From contig NC_008343.2 of the NCBI RefSeq assembly GCF_000014285.2, positions 248,001 to 312,000 on the forward strand: a DNA stretch of 64,000 nucleotides, written 5' to 3'. A model generated the notes under the pieces. The model was not told where the DNA came from and made no database searches. It worked only from the letters and a program-made list of their open reading frames with translations. A program made the translations under genes and the position numbers. This document shows positions 8,602 to 18,977 of this stretch, piece by piece. The stretch is from Granulibacter bethesdensis CGDNIH1. Lineage in GTDB: Bacteria; Pseudomonadota; Alphaproteobacteria; Acetobacterales; Acetobacteraceae. The first letter of the stretch is position 1. Each line of letters opens with the position of its first letter.

Positions 8602-10626
8602 GTGAGTGAGACTGACTTTATGACTGAAACAACCCCTGTCCGTTGCCATGAGACTCCGACACTGGACCGAGTACGTTACCCGTCTGACTTACGGAACATG
8701 TCATCGGAGCAACTGCGCGCGGTTGCGGATGAGCTTCGAGCGGAGACGGTGGACGCTGTTTCGGTAACGGGCGGGCATCTTGGCGCGGCGCTTGGGGTGA
8801 TCGAGCTGACGGTTGCGATCCATGCGGTGTTCGACACGCCGTCCGACCGTCTGATCTGGGATGTCGGTCATCAGGCTTATCCTCACAAGATCCTGACGGG
8901 CCGTCGTGATCGTATCCGGACCTTGCGGATGGGAGGCGGTCTGTCCGGCTTCACGAAGCGTTCGGAGAGTGAATACGACCCGTTCGGCGCGGGCCATAGC
9001 TCGACCTCGATCTCGGCTGGTCTCGGGATGGCGGTGGCGCGCGATCTGCGTCGTGCGGCGGGCGAGGTCGGTGCGGGACCGGAGCATGTGATCGCGGTGA
9101 TCGGCGACGGTGCGATGAGCGCCGGGATGGTGTATGAGGCGATGAACAATGCCGGCAGCCTGAAGTCGCGCCTGGTGGTGATCCTGAACGACAATGACAT
9201 GTCAATCGCGCCTCCTGTTGGGGCGATGTCGGCGTATCTGTCTCGTCTGCTGTCCTCGCGGAGCTTCCTGAACCTGCGGGATCTGGCGGGGAAGATGGCG
9301 CGCCATTTCCCGCGCGGGATCGAGCGGACGGCCCGTCGAGCGGAGGAATATGCCCGCGGCATCCTGACGGGCGGGACGCTGTTTGAGGAGCTTGGCTTCT
9401 ATTACGTGGGTCCGATTGACGGTCATAATCTGGATCATCTTCTGCCGGTTCTGCGCAATGTGCGGGATGCGGAGGAGACGGGTCCGATTCTGGTGCATGC
9501 GATCACGCGGAAGGGTCATGGCTATGCGCCGGCGGAGGCATCTGCGGACAAATATCACGCGGTGAGCCGTTTCAACGTGGTGACGGGCGAGCAGATCAAG
9601 CCTGCGCCTGTTCCGGGGGCGAAGCCCGCCCCGCCGACCTACACGAAAGTGTTTGCGGAGGCGCTGATTGCCGCGGCGGAGGAGAATCCTCGTGTTGTGG
9701 CGATCAATGCGGCGATGCCGTCCGGCACGGGTCTGGACGCGTTCGAGAAGCGCTTCCCGGATCGTTGCTTTGATGTAGGGATCGCGGAGCAGCATGCGGT
9801 GACGTTTGCGGCTGGTCTGGCGGTGGAGGGAATGGTTCCGTTCTGCGCGCTGTATTCGACCTTCCTGCAGCGCGGTTATGACCAGCTGGTGCATGACGTT
9901 GCGATCCAGCACCTTCCGGTGCGCTTTGCGATTGACCGTGCGGGGCTGGTGGGGGCCGATGGCGCAACGCATGCCGGCAGCTTCGACATGGCGTATCTGG
10001 GCTGTCTGCCCGGGATGATGATCATGTCTCCGTCCGATGAGGCGGAGCTTGTGCATGCTGTGGCGACGGTTGCGGCCTATGATTCTGGGCCGAGTGCGGT
10101 GCGCTATCCGCGTGGTGAAGGCGTAGGCGTTGCGCTGCCGCGTGATGAGAAAGGCCGTCTGCGCGGGGATGTTCTGCCGATCGGCCGGGGCCGCATCGTG
10201 CGGGAGGGCCGGAGCGGGATCGCGATCCTGAGCATTGGAACCCGGTTGCAGGATGCTCTGCTGGCTGCGGATGATCTTGCCGCGCATGGGCTGACGGTGA
10301 CGGTTGCGGATGGCCGCTTCGTGAAGCCGCTGGACACGGCGCTGGTGGAGCGTCTGGCGCGGGAGAACGACGTTCTTGTGGTTGTTGAGGAAGGCTCGAT
10401 CGGCGGCTATGCCAGCCACGTGATGCAGCATCTGGCGCAAGCCGGCCTGCTGGATGCGCGCGATGGCCATGCGCTGAAACTCCGTTCCATGATCCTGCCT
10501 GATCGCTATATCGACCATGATACCCAGCCAAACCAGATCAGACAGGCCGGACTTGACCACCAGGCCATTCGAGATACCGTCCTGAAACTGGTTGATGTCG
10601 GTGTCACGGCGGCGCAGCCCGCCTGA
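8602..10626 (+). CDS. dxs: 1-deoxy-D-xylulose-5-phosphate synthase
   Basis: First enzyme of the MEP isoprenoid pathway: thiamine-diphosphate-dependent condensation of pyruvate and glyceraldehyde 3-phosphate. 674 residues from the GTG at 8602, or 668 from the ATG at 8620; neither has a strong ribosome site. Visible features are [16 protein letters not shown], the ThDP motif [18 protein letters not shown], the transketolase pyrimidine domain with [16 protein letters not shown], and the C-terminal transketolase domain. It follows ispA and overlaps tlyA by a TGATG junction. The middle of the gene uses GCG, GTG and CGG codons more monotonously than its two ends and neighbours, see findings. Confidence 0.96.
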   Translation: MSETDFMTETTPVRCHETPTLDRVRYPSDLRNMSSEQLRAVADELRAETVDAVSVTGGHLGAALGVIELTVAIHAVFDTPSDRLIWDVGHQAYPHKILTGRRDRIRTLRMGGGLSGFTKRSESEYDPFGAGHSSTSISAGLGMAVARDLRRAAGEVGAGPEHVIAVIGDGAMSAGMVYEAMNNAGSLKSRLVVILNDNDMSIAPPVGAMSAYLSRLLSSRSFLNLRDLAGKMARHFPRGIERTARRAEEYARGILTGGTLFEELGFYYVGPIDGHNLDHLLPVLRNVRDAEETGPILVHAITRKGHGYAPAEASADKYHAVSRFNVVTGEQIKPAPVPGAKPAPPTYTKVFAEALIAAAEENPRVVAINAAMPSGTGLDAFEKRFPDRCFDVGIAEQHAVTFAAGLAVEGMVPFCALYSTFLQRGYDQLVHDVAIQHLPVRFAIDRAGLVGADGATHAGSFDMAYLGCLPGMMIMSPSDEAELVHAVATVAAYDSGPSAVRYPRGEGVGVALPRDEKGRLRGDVLPIGRGRIVREGRSGIAILSIGTRLQDALLAADDLAAHGLTVTVADGRFVKPLDTALVERLARENDVLVVVEEGSIGGYASHVMQHLAQAGLLDARDGHALKLRSMILPDRYIDHDTQPNQIRQAGLDHQAIRDTVLKLVDVGVTAAQPA

Positions 10627-11366
10627 TGGCGAAGAAGCGTGCCGACCAGCTTCTGGTAGAGCGCGGTCTGACGGAAAGCCGGTCCAGGGCGCAGGCCGTG
10701 ATCATGGCCGGGCTGGTTTTCTCTCAGGAGCGTCGGATCGCCAAGGCTGGCGATATGCTGCCGGAAGAGGCGCCGCTGGAACTGCGTGGGCAGGATCATC
10801 CCTGGGTCTCACGCGGGGGGCTGAAACTGGCCCATGGTCTTGAGCATTTCGGCCTGTCACCGCAGGGACGTATTTGTCTTGATGTCGGGGCTTCTACAGG
10901 TGGTTTTACCGATGTGTTGCTGACCCATGGCGCGCTCAAAGTCCATGCTGTGGATGTGGGCCATGGTCAGTTGGCCTGGAAATTGCGGTCTGATGACCGT
11001 GTTGTCGTGCTCGAAAAAACCAACGCCCGTCATCTGACACCGGATAGTCTCGGCAGCGACCGGATTGAAGTGGTTGTGTGCGATGCCAGCTTCATCGGCC
11101 TGCGGACGGTTCTGCCCGCCTCGCTGGAGATGGTTGCTCCCGGTGGATGGGCTGTTGCTCTGATCAAGCCTCAGTTTGAAGCCGGCAGAGAGGCGATCGG
11201 TGCCAAGGGAGTGGTGCGCGATCCTGCCGTGCATGAGGCCGTCTGCGGCATGATCCAGGATTGGTGGCAGGCTTTGCCCGACTGGCGCGTGCTCGGGATC
11301 GAGCCAAGCCCGATCACCGGCCCGGAAGGCAATCGTGAATTTCTGATTGCGGCCGTCAAGGAATAA
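10626..11366 (+). CDS. tlyA: TlyA-family rRNA 2'-O-methyltransferase / hemolysin-like
   Basis: 246 residues with an N-terminal S4 RNA-binding domain (RADQLLVERG through the VSRGGLKL motif) and a C-terminal FtsJ-like Rossmann methyltransferase with the SAM loop LDVGASTGGFTD near residue 82 and a KPQFE motif late in the protein. TlyA enzymes of this type methylate ribosomal RNA riboses; the older name hemolysin refers to haemolytic activity of homologues when expressed. The ATG shares an A with the dxs stop. Pairing with dxs is frequent in bacteria. A strong terminator follows directly. Confidence 0.92.
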   Translation: MAKKRADQLLVERGLTESRSRAQAVIMAGLVFSQERRIAKAGDMLPEEAPLELRGQDHPWVSRGGLKLAHGLEHFGLSPQGRICLDVGASTGGFTDVLLTHGALKVHAVDVGHGQLAWKLRSDDRVVVLEKTNARHLTPDSLGSDRIEVVVCDASFIGLRTVLPASLEMVAPGGWAVALIKPQFEAGREAIGAKGVVRDPAVHEAVCGMIQDWWQALPDWRVLGIEPSPITGPEGNREFLIAAVKE

Positions 11367-11402
11367 AAAAAGCCGGGATGCTGCTGCACCCCGGCTTTTT
11401 TT
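11364..11402. terminator. Bidirectional intrinsic terminator between tlyA and the NRPS-like gene
   Basis: A run of A, the stem AGCCGGG (11371-11377), a loop of about 12 bases and the matching CCCGGCT (11390-11396) followed by a T-run. The A-run on one side and T-run on the other let it serve both convergent genes. Confidence 0.92.
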
Positions 11403-11420
11403 GGTGATCCAGCCCGGATG

Positions 11421-14400
11421 TCAGCTTTGCCGCCGTGCTGGAGAACCGGACCAGACTGTGCCGGCCGGGATGGATTCTCCCTTCATGACCAGCGAAAGCG
11501 GCCCGATCCGGGCATCCTCATTCACCGTGCTGCCATACAGCGCGATGGACATGGTACCGAGCGAGGTGCGCGCACCCAGCCGGACCAGACCGATTTTCAT
11601 GACCCGGTCCTCGAACAGATGGGTCTGCGGGCCGCAATTCGTATCCAGTGCGGCATCGTCACCGATTTCCACCATATCGAATTCGGTCAGGTCGGTGGTG
11701 TCGGCGCAGATACGGCGTCCGACCTTCGCGCCCAGTAGTTTCCATGACCATGGCAGGAAAGGCGTGCCGCGGAATGGATCAAGCAGGAACGGTACCGCCA
11801 GCCCTTCATAGGTGGCGGTAATCGCCTCGCTGAGCCACACGAACGGCGTCCACATCGGCACTTCCGCCGATTGATAGCGCCCGATCAGCACCCATTTCAT
11901 CAGCGCAACACTCAGCAGGGATGGGATACCCATCACCGCGAAGTAGATAAACGGCACCGCTGCGTAGGAAGCCAGCAATCCGTAATGGTCATAGGTCCAG
12001 TCGAAACAGGTCATCGCATGACCCAGCATGGCGATGAACAGTGCAGGCGGCAGCAGCACCCGAATACCTTCGATTAACAGGCGCATGCCGATGCGGATCG
12101 GGCCGGGACGGAAGGTCAGGGTCTCGGCATGGCAGGTGAAGCTCTGCCGTGTAGGAAGAATAAAGGAGGGGCTGCCGAGGCAGGTCTGACCGTCCTTGAG
12201 GGGTGCCTTGTCGGTTGCGGGAGGCACGGACAGACACCCGACCAGACATTCATCGGGGATGGAGGTGCCATCCGGCAACAGAGCCGAGTTACCGACAAAG
12301 CTGCGACGGCCGATGACGGTCTTGCGCAGGTATAGCCTGCCATGGCGGATATCCGCGTCCCCCAGCATCACGCCATCGGCGATGAAAGCTTCCGGCCCGA
12401 TATCCAGCAAATCATGCGTGACAGAGGTCGCTGTAGAAATCTCGGTATATTCGCCGATTTTGGCGCCCAGTGCCCGCATCCAGGGTACAACATACAGTGT
12501 TGCGTAAATGGCATGGACGGCCCCCAGCGCCAACTCCATCAAATGATCGACGAACCATTTGCGCAGGAAGAAAGCCGAGCGCACATCATACACGCCTTCC
12601 TTGACCCGCCCGAGCAGCAGCCAGCGGAGGATCACGATCTCGGCCAGCATGAAGCTGATATACATGACCGACAGCAGCGGGATCAGGGCATAGAGCGGCA
12701 CCGTGCCAATGCTCCAGCGACCATCATGGAGCTGATCATAGATCACCATGCCGGGCAGCAATGGCACGAAGGCGATAACCGGGAATACGGCCATCACCAG
12801 TGACAGCGCGGTATCGAATACCACGCGACGCAGTGGGGTGATGTGTTCCGGCTGTGTTTCCGGTGCGGCTTTCGCAGTGAAGCTGGCGGGGGAGCCGTTC
12901 CATATCTCGCCGGCCGGGATCGTATGGTCTGCGGACAGGGCAGACAGATTGCCCAATTCGGCCCGGTCTTCCATCACTGCATCGCGTTCGACCACAGCGC
13001 GGGAGCCGACATAGCAATCCGTGCCGATCCGGATGTGGCCGATATGAAGCATACCGCCTTCGATCGACACATTGTTGAGGAACACCTCGTTGCCGATGCT
13101 GGTATCGGCGCCGATTTCGATCAGATCGGCGGCCCCGAATCCGACTGAGCCGAGATGGGCATCCTTGCCGACTTTCATCCCGAGCAGACGGCAATAAATA
13201 CTGTAGGCAGGTGTATCGGCCATGAAAGCTGCCGGCACGACCTGAAGCATCCGCGATACGAACCACCAGCGGAAATAATAACTTCCCCATAGCGGATAGC
13301 TGCCGGGCTTATAGCGCCCGATCACCAGCCATTTCGCGGCAATGGCGATGGCGGTAATGACCAGCGGAGTCAGCACGAAGGTCAATAATGTGCCTAGAAT
13401 CGCCTGACGGAGAGTCCAGTCGAATTCCATCAGGGCGGAGAAGACCAGGTACGGCACGATGTCCCGAATGGCCTGAAGTCCGAAAATCGGGATCAGGGCG
13501 ACGGACTGGGCTGCCCCGCACAGGCGATGACGCCATGGCGGTACGGTCTGGAAAGGAGGCAGTACGGCTTCTGTATCCCCGGTTGCCGTGTCGGCAAATT
13601 TGGCTGCCAGCCGGTCCAGTGTGCGGCACTCGTACAGATCCTGAATGGAGACAGAGCGGAATCGCTCATCCTGTCGCAGCCGCGAGACCAGCCCGGCTGC
13701 CGAGAGTGAATGGCCACCGAGATCCTGAAAGAAATCGTCGATGGTGCTGACCTGAATATGTGGAAACACGGCTTGCGCCGCCTCCACCAATGCTGCCTCA
13801 GCCGGGTTGCGCGGTGCTACGATATCGCGTTTTTCCGGTGCAATGGTCTCGATGACGGCGGGGAGTGCCTTGCGGTTGATCTTGCCGCTGGGCAGGCGGG
13901 GAATTTCATCCAGTGCCAGAAACACGGTCGGCAGCATGTAGGCGGGCAATCTGGCCGCGAGTGCGGTGCGGATCGTCCCGGCATCGGGTGTCGCGCCCTC
14001 GGCATAGGAAATGAAGGCCACCAGATGCTGTGTGCCGGCGCTGTCCTCACGCAGCACGACCGCTGCCGCCCGCACCGCGTCCAGCTTGCCGAGTTCGGCC
14101 TCTATTTCCCCGGTTTCGATGCGGTAGCCACGGAATTTGATCTGATCGTCAATACGGCCATGAAAAACGATGCGGCCTTCGGTATCAAAGCTTGCCTTGT
14201 CGCCGGTGCGATACAGGACGGGGTCGGGAATATCGGATGCATCCGCAGCCACCAGAGGATTGCGGATGAATTTTTCAGCGGTCAGCTCAGGGCGGCCGAT
14301 ATAGCCGAGGGACACACCGGGGCCACCGATCAGTAACTCCCCGCCCTCACCGGCAGGAACAGGAGCCAGCGTCGTTTCGTCCAGAATATAAGCGGTATAG

Positions 14401-15386
14401 CCGGGCAGCGGATAGCCGATGGTGATCGGATCGCCCGGCTCCAGCTCTGCCGCGGTAGCGGTGACAGTGGTTTCAGTCGGGCCATAGGTGTTGAGCAGAC
14501 GACGCCCCGGCTTCCACCAGCGATCCACCAGTGCGGCCGGACAGGCCTCACCCCCCATATTGATCAGACGCAGGGAGGGAACATCGCGGTCCAGCATGGC
14601 CAGCAGGGTCGGCACACAGTGCAGGACCGTCACGTTCTCCTCGGTCAGCACATCCGGCAGTGCGTCGGAGGCGCGGACCAGCTCCGGCGGTGCGACGATC
14701 AGTGTCGCGCCGGCGAGATAGGAGATGAACACTTCCTCCAGCGACATGTCGAAAGCAGGGGAGAAACCCTGATAGACGATATCATCCTCGCGGATGCCCA
14801 GAACGGCGTTTTCGGAGTGCAGGAGATGGCGGATATTGCTCTGGCAGACGGCAATGCCTTTCGGCTTGCCGGTCGAACCGGATGTGTAGATGGCGTAAGC
14901 CGGATCGTTTGAAGCAGGCGGTTGAAATGCATCGGCACCGGGCGCGATGGCGGGTGCGGTTTCATCCAGCGTATCGGTCGTTATTGCGGGAACGCTCAGC
15001 CCATCGGCCAGTGTCAGATGGGCGGCATCGACCAGCACGGCGGCGGCCTGGCAGTCCTCGACGCTGATATCCACGCGTTCACGCGGCGCTTCGGGATCAA
15101 AAGGCAGATAGGCCGCACCGGTTTTCAGAACCGCGAGAATGGCGGCATGCAGGGCAATGGAGCGTGTGATCCAGATGCCGACAAAACGACCCGGCCCGAT
15201 GCCGCGTGCTGCCAGAACGGCTGCCCAGCGGCTGCTGAGTGCGTCAAGCTCTGCATAGCTGATGGCTTGCCCGCGAAAGCGGATGGCGATTTTTTCAGGC
15301 AAACGAGCGGCGGTAACACGGAAAACATCTGCCAGAGAGCCATGGTCCGGTGTGACCGGAGCAAGGATATCACGCATGTCGTTCAA
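11421..15386 (-). CDS. Pls/PosA-family NRPS-like protein: adenylation, carrier, membrane and hexapeptide-repeat domains
   Basis: A 1321-residue single-module protein. The N-terminal adenylation domain carries YTSGSTGKPKG near residue 169, GEL(L)IGGPGVSLGY, RTGD, FRGYRIETGEIE and LPSGKINRK. A carrier domain follows with the phosphopantetheine serine in LGGHSLSAAG near residue 556. There is no condensation or thioesterase domain. The C-terminal half alternates paired transmembrane segments with left-handed beta-helix hexapeptide repeats (IGADTSIGNEVF, IGRRSFVGNSAL and others), the layout of Pls/PosA enzymes such as epsilon-poly-L-lysine synthetase. The TTG at 15386 has GGAGAG five bases upstream; ATG at 15377 is the alternative. 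It should activate an amino acid and join it in or at the membrane; product and role are unknown, and no other peptide synthesis gene is nearby. Confidence 0.88.
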   Translation of the reverse strand: MNDMRDILAPVTPDHGSLADVFRVTAARLPEKIAIRFRGQAISYAELDALSSRWAAVLAARGIGPGRFVGIWITRSIALHAAILAVLKTGAAYLPFDPEAPRERVDISVEDCQAAAVLVDAAHLTLADGLSVPAITTDTLDETAPAIAPGADAFQPPASNDPAYAIYTSGSTGKPKGIAVCQSNIRHLLHSENAVLGIREDDIVYQGFSPAFDMSLEEVFISYLAGATLIVAPPELVRASDALPDVLTEENVTVLHCVPTLLAMLDRDVPSLRLINMGGEACPAALVDRWWKPGRRLLNTYGPTETTVTATAAELEPGDPITIGYPLPGYTAYILDETTLAPVPAGEGGELLIGGPGVSLGYIGRPELTAEKFIRNPLVAADASDIPDPVLYRTGDKASFDTEGRIVFHGRIDDQIKFRGYRIETGEIEAELGKLDAVRAAAVVLREDSAGTQHLVAFISYAEGATPDAGTIRTALAARLPAYMLPTVFLALDEIPRLPSGKINRKALPAVIETIAPEKRDIVAPRNPAEAALVEAAQAVFPHIQVSTIDDFFQDLGGHSLSAAGLVSRLRQDERFRSVSIQDLYECRTLDRLAAKFADTATGDTEAVLPPFQTVPPWRHRLCGAAQSVALIPIFGLQAIRDIVPYLVFSALMEFDWTLRQAILGTLLTFVLTPLVITAIAIAAKWLVIGRYKPGSYPLWGSYYFRWWFVSRMLQVVPAAFMADTPAYSIYCRLLGMKVGKDAHLGSVGFGAADLIEIGADTSIGNEVFLNNVSIEGGMLHIGHIRIGTDCYVGSRAVVERDAVMEDRAELGNLSALSADHTIPAGEIWNGSPASFTAKAAPETQPEHITPLRRVVFDTALSLVMAVFPVIAFVPLLPGMVIYDQLHDGRWSIGTVPLYALIPLLSVMYISFMLAEIVILRWLLLGRVKEGVYDVRSAFFLRKWFVDHLMELALGAVHAIYATLYVVPWMRALGAKIGEYTEISTATSVTHDLLDIGPEAFIADGVMLGDADIRHGRLYLRKTVIGRRSFVGNSALLPDGTSIPDECLVGCLSVPPATDKAPLKDGQTCLGSPSFILPTRQSFTCHAETLTFRPGPIRIGMRLLIEGIRVLLPPALFIAMLGHAMTCFDWTYDHYGLLASYAAVPFIYFAVMGIPSLLSVALMKWVLIGRYQSAEVPMWTPFVWLSEAITATYEGLAVPFLLDPFRGTPFLPWSWKLLGAKVGRRICADTTDLTEFDMVEIGDDAALDTNCGPQTHLFEDRVMKIGLVRLGARTSLGTMSIALYGSTVNEDARIGPLSLVMKGESIPAGTVWSGSPARRQS

Positions 15387-15667
15387 ACCGACTCTCCATT
15401 ACACGGGGACAGGCGGTGGACTTTGTCATTCCGCCGCGCAGGCTCCGGGTGCTTAATAATGTACCTGCCGGGCATCATGACCGGTGCGGGCTGGGTATGA
15501 TGAAATGGCAAGCGATAACCTGTCGCAGAAAGCTGAGATCATTTCACGGTATCTGATGACAGGAAGCAATGTTGTTTTGAAGCAATAATATTAAATCTGA
15601 ATCAAGAGTGCAGGTGCTTATCGGGATATGGCTTGCCCGTGTCGTGCCCGGTCAAGGTGATTTCAGT

Positions 15668-16756
15668 TCATCGCGGACCGTTCTGTGCCCGATCACGCAG
15701 CAGATGATCAGCCAGCACACAGGCGACCATGGCTTCACCAACCGGCACTGCGCGGATGCCGACGCAGGGATCGTGGCGGCCCTTGGTGATGACCTCGACC
15801 GGCTGTCCATCCCTCCCGACCGAACGGCGGGGGATCAGGATGGAGCTGGTCGGTTTAACCGCGAACCGCGCGACGACCGGCTGTCCGCTGGAAATGCCAC
15901 CCAGAATGCCGCCTGCATGGTTGGAGCCGAAAATATGGGGTCCTCCGGCTTCATTGGGGGCGGCGAGGATTTCATCGGCATTGTCTTCACCCGTCAGGGT
16001 GGCGGCGTCGAATCCATCCCCGATTTCCACGCCTTTGACGGCATTGATGCTCATCAGGGCTGCGGCCAGATCGCTGTCCAGCTTCCCGTAAAGCGGCGCG
16101 CCGAGACCGGCCGGCACCCCTTCGGCAATGACTTCCACTACCGCTCCGACCGAGGAGCCGCGTTTGCGGATCTCATCCAGATAGACCGCCCATTGCTCAG
16201 CGGCGACCGGATCGGGACAAAAAAACGGATTGGCCTCAATCTGGGACCAGTCCCAGCGTGAGCGGTCGATCCCGTGGGGCCCTATCCTGACCAGAGCCGC
16301 CCGAATAGTGATTCCTGCACCAAGGATTTTACGAGCGACTTCGCCGGCGGCGACCCGGCAGGCGGTTTCACGGGCCGAACTGCGACCACCACCGCGATAG
16401 TCCCGGATGCCGTATTTCAGATCATAGGTCAGGTCGGCATGGCCGGGGCGGTATCGCTGCGCGATGTCTCCGTAATCCTTCGATCGTTGATCAGTGTTCT
16501 GGATTTCCAGTGCGATCGGGGTGCCGGTTGTAACGCCCTCGAACGTACCGGAAAGAATGCGTACCTGATCGGCTTCCCGGCGCTGGGTCGTGAAGCGTGA
16601 CTGGCCGGGCCGGCGGCGGTCCAGCGCGGGCTGGATATCGGCTTCAGTCAGTGGAATGCCTGGGGGGCAGCCATCTACGACACAGCCAATGGCGGGGCCG
16701 TGGCTTTCCCCCCAGGTGGTGACGCGGAACAGATGGCCGAAACTGTTATGGGACAT
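15668..16756 (-). CDS. aroC: Chorismate synthase
   Basis: Last step of the shikimate pathway: FMN-dependent 1,4-elimination of phosphate from EPSP to chorismate. 362 residues from the ATG of MSHNSFGH; the longer frame to 16795 adds a tail overlapping fabI. The family signatures [18 protein letters not shown] at the N-terminus, [14 protein letters not shown] near residue 105 and GGRSSARET with the arginines that hold FMN/substrate are intact. It lies 19 bases downstream of fabI on the same strand, so the two probably share a transcript. A 280-base gap with no evident gene separates it from the NRPS-like gene. Confidence 0.97.
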   Translation of the reverse strand: MSHNSFGHLFRVTTWGESHGPAIGCVVDGCPPGIPLTEADIQPALDRRRPGQSRFTTQRREADQVRILSGTFEGVTTGTPIALEIQNTDQRSKDYGDIAQRYRPGHADLTYDLKYGIRDYRGGGRSSARETACRVAAGEVARKILGAGITIRAALVRIGPHGIDRSRWDWSQIEANPFFCPDPVAAEQWAVYLDEIRKRGSSVGAVVEVIAEGVPAGLGAPLYGKLDSDLAAALMSINAVKGVEIGDGFDAATLTGEDNADEILAAPNEAGGPHIFGSNHAGGILGGISSGQPVVARFAVKPTSSILIPRRSVGRDGQPVEVITKGRHDPCVGIRAVPVGEAMVACVLADHLLRDRAQNGPR

Positions 16757-16775
16757 GAGGCTGACCGTGAGGCTT

Positions 16776-17609
16776 TCAGTCTGAAACCACCGCAATGTCG
16801 GGGGCGAGAGGATTTTTCATGCCGACAATGTGATAACCGCAATCGACATGGTGGTTTTCCCCTGTCACGCCGCTGCTGAGATCAGATACCAGATACAGAC
16901 CGGCACTGCCGACTTCGGCCAGAGTAACATTGCGGGCCATCGGCGCGTTCAGTTCGTTCCAGCGCAGGATATAGCGGAAATCGCCGATTCCACTGGCGGC
17001 CAGTGTTTTGATCGGCCCGGCAGACAGGCTGTTCACCCGGATGCCATTCCCGCCCAGATCGGCGGCCATGTAACGCACGCTGGCTTCCAGTGCTGCCTTG
17101 GCCACGCCCATGACGTTATAATGCGGCATCCAGCGCTCCGCCCCCAGATAGCTCAGCGTCAGCATGGAGCCACCATCGCCCATCAGCTCTGCCGCACGGC
17201 GACAGACAGCGGTGAAGCTGTAGCATGAGATGTCCAGCGCCTGCAGAAATGCATCGCGCGGAATATCCAGGTACCGGCCGCGCAGAAAATTCTTGTCCGC
17301 CCAGCCAATAGCATGGACCAGGAAATCCAGTTTGCCGCCGAAATGATCGGAAACCTGGTCAAACGCCTGATCCATCGAGGCATCATCACCAACATCACAT
17401 GGAACGATCAGAGAGCTGCCAACACTTTCCGCAAGCGGAATGACCCGCTTGGCCAAAGCATCCCCCTGATAGGTGAAGGCGAGTTGCGCCCCCTGTGCGG
17501 CACAGGCTTGCGCGATGGCCCAGGCAATGGAGCGGTCATTGGCGACACCCATGATAAGACCGCGTTTCCCCTGCATCAAAGTTCCAGTCCGGGGTCCGCT
17601 CTGTGTCAT
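16776..17609 (-). CDS. fabI: Enoyl-[acyl carrier protein] reductase (NADH)
   Basis: Final reductive step of each fatty acid elongation cycle; the target of triclosan and diazaborines in other bacteria. 277 residues, an atypical short-chain dehydrogenase with the FabI nucleotide loop [10 protein letters not shown] near residue 21, LVHAIG near 98, and the catalytic Tyr164-x6-Lys171 pair in YNVMGVAK with Tyr154 upstream. The substrate loop [13 protein letters not shown] is canonical. The C-terminus is extended by roughly 15 residues. It starts divergently from pdxH and reads into aroC. Confidence 0.95.
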   Translation of the reverse strand: MTQSGPRTGTLMQGKRGLIMGVANDRSIAWAIAQACAAQGAQLAFTYQGDALAKRVIPLAESVGSSLIVPCDVGDDASMDQAFDQVSDHFGGKLDFLVHAIGWADKNFLRGRYLDIPRDAFLQALDISCYSFTAVCRRAAELMGDGGSMLTLSYLGAERWMPHYNVMGVAKAALEASVRYMAADLGGNGIRVNSLSAGPIKTLAASGIGDFRYILRWNELNAPMARNVTLAEVGSAGLYLVSDLSSGVTGENHHVDCGYHIVGMKNPLAPDIAVVSD

Positions 17610-17830
17610 GGTGTCAGGTTCCTCATCATGGGACGGTCAATTCTGGCAAAAGAAGCCATGGTTAGTAAAAACAGGCGGATCTTGATACCGTCTGGCATAG
17701 GGGCAGGGCGGTTGGACTTGACGAAACTGCAGGGCAAGGCGGAAGGACAGTGTGGTACGATCCTGCGCCGTATGGTGGTGGCACAGGGCCGCTGCTTTCG
17801 GCAAGGGCATGGGCGGGGAGGAAAGATCTC

Positions 17831-18472
17831 ATGAGCATGGATAGTGACGCAAAATCCCCATTTCAGACAGCTGAGTTGGCTTTTGACGATCCTTTTGCTG
17901 CTTTTTCCCAATGGATGGAGGACGCCAGAGGGGCCGAGCCGAATGATCCCAATGCCATGACCCTGGCGACGGCGTCGCCATCTGGTGTTCCTTCCGCCCG
18001 TATCGTACTTCTGCGGAGTGTTGATGCGGCGGAGCATCCAGAGCGCGGCTTCGTGTTTTTTACCAATACGGAAAGCCGGAAAGGAGTGGAGATTGCCGCC
18101 AATCCGCAGGTCGCCCTGCTGTTTCACTGGAAATCTCTGGGGCGGCAGATCCGTATCGAGGGCAAGGCCATCCCGGTTGCAGTGGAGGAAGCAGAGTCCT
18201 ATTTCCATACGCGCCCTCGCATCTCACGTCTGGGTGCACGTGCATCGGATCAGTCACGTCCCCTTCCTGATCGCAAGACATTGCAGAAGCGTGTGGAGGA
18301 GGAAGAGGCGCGCTATCCGGGAGACGATATTCCCCGTCCGGCCTATTGGTCTGGCTATCGGGTCACTCCTACAGTGATAGAGTTCTGGCAGCAGATGCCG
18401 TTCCGGCTGCATGACCGGCTGGTGTTCAGGCGTCAGGGGAAAAACTGGGGGCAGGAGAAGCTGTATCCCTAA
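17831..18472 (+). CDS. pdxH: Pyridoxamine/pyridoxine 5'-phosphate oxidase
   Basis: FMN-dependent oxidase giving pyridoxal 5'-phosphate, the cofactor used among others by the serine palmitoyltransferase encoded at 34.5 kb. 213 residues from ATG 17831, which has GGGAGGA nine bases upstream; the longer frame from 17750 lacks such a site. Conserved segments are MTLATA, ARIVLLR, FFTNTESRKG, ALLFHWKSLGRQIRIEG (FMN contacts), and the C-terminal GYRVTPTVIEFWQ and RLHDRL with the active-site Arg/His. Divergent from fabI across a 220-base gap. Confidence 0.96.
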   Translation: MSMDSDAKSPFQTAELAFDDPFAAFSQWMEDARGAEPNDPNAMTLATASPSGVPSARIVLLRSVDAAEHPERGFVFFTNTESRKGVEIAANPQVALLFHWKSLGRQIRIEGKAIPVAVEEAESYFHTRPRISRLGARASDQSRPLPDRKTLQKRVEEEEARYPGDDIPRPAYWSGYRVTPTVIEFWQQMPFRLHDRLVFRRQGKNWGQEKLYP

Positions 18473-18616
18473 TCGTTCTTTAATCCTCAGAGTTAATATA
18501 AATGCTTTAATGATACTCTTGAGCATGATAGTCCGGAGATATTCACGCATTTTTTTAAAGAATGTGTTTTTAATACAAGTAATATTAATAAAATTTACAC
18601 TTGAAGGGATTTTTTG
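18473..18616. other. AT-rich leader, no gene seen
   Basis: A markedly AT-rich stretch after pdxH with several TTAATATAA-like runs, leading to the unknown gene at 18617. It probably contains that gene's promoter. The base composition contrasts with the flanking housekeeping genes. Confidence 0.5.
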
Positions 18617-18949
18617 ATGATCACTGGCAGTTTATATGATGGAGAAGGTATCCGGCTTGAAGGGGATGGTCCGGATCTGTCACCCGCTTGGGTTGATGAT
18701 ATGCCGTTCAAGATACTGCTGCAGAATTCTGATGAGCAGAACCCGGAAATGCTTAAGGAAGACCGTTACTGGTATTTGGCAAAAGAGGGGGATGCCCCTG
18801 TCGTGGTTCCCAAACACTATGTGGAAATGTTGGCCGGTCATCTGAAATCAGGAAAAAAGCTTGCCGTAATCTCTGACGATCCAGAATCAGCGTCCGGTAT
18901 CTGCAATATGATTCTGCTGATTTGTCGCAGCCCGGGGGGCACTGCCTGA
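18617..18949 (+). CDS. Hypothetical protein, 110 residues
   Basis: A small soluble, acidic protein I do not recognise. The ATG at 18617 has GAAGGGA about eight bases upstream. The sequence opens with MITGSLYDGEG, has a central charged region with DRYWYLAKEG and ends with a hydrophobic ICNMILLICR followed by a short tail. No signal peptide, zinc site or transmembrane segment is clear, though the C-terminal hydrophobic patch could pack in a core. It is 28 bases before a glycosyltransferase gene on the same strand, so they are likely co-transcribed, and both follow an AT-rich leader. Confidence 0.7.
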   Translation: MITGSLYDGEGIRLEGDGPDLSPAWVDDMPFKILLQNSDEQNPEMLKEDRYWYLAKEGDAPVVVPKHYVEMLAGHLKSGKKLAVISDDPESASGICNMILLICRSPGGTA

Positions 18950-18977
18950 GTCTGGGTCAGGTGGGAAGGATAGCAAG

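Noticed and set aside
9202-10560. 452-residue minus-strand frame inside dxs
   Set aside because: Arg/His-rich antisense translation typical of GC-rich coding DNA; dxs motifs are on the plus strand.
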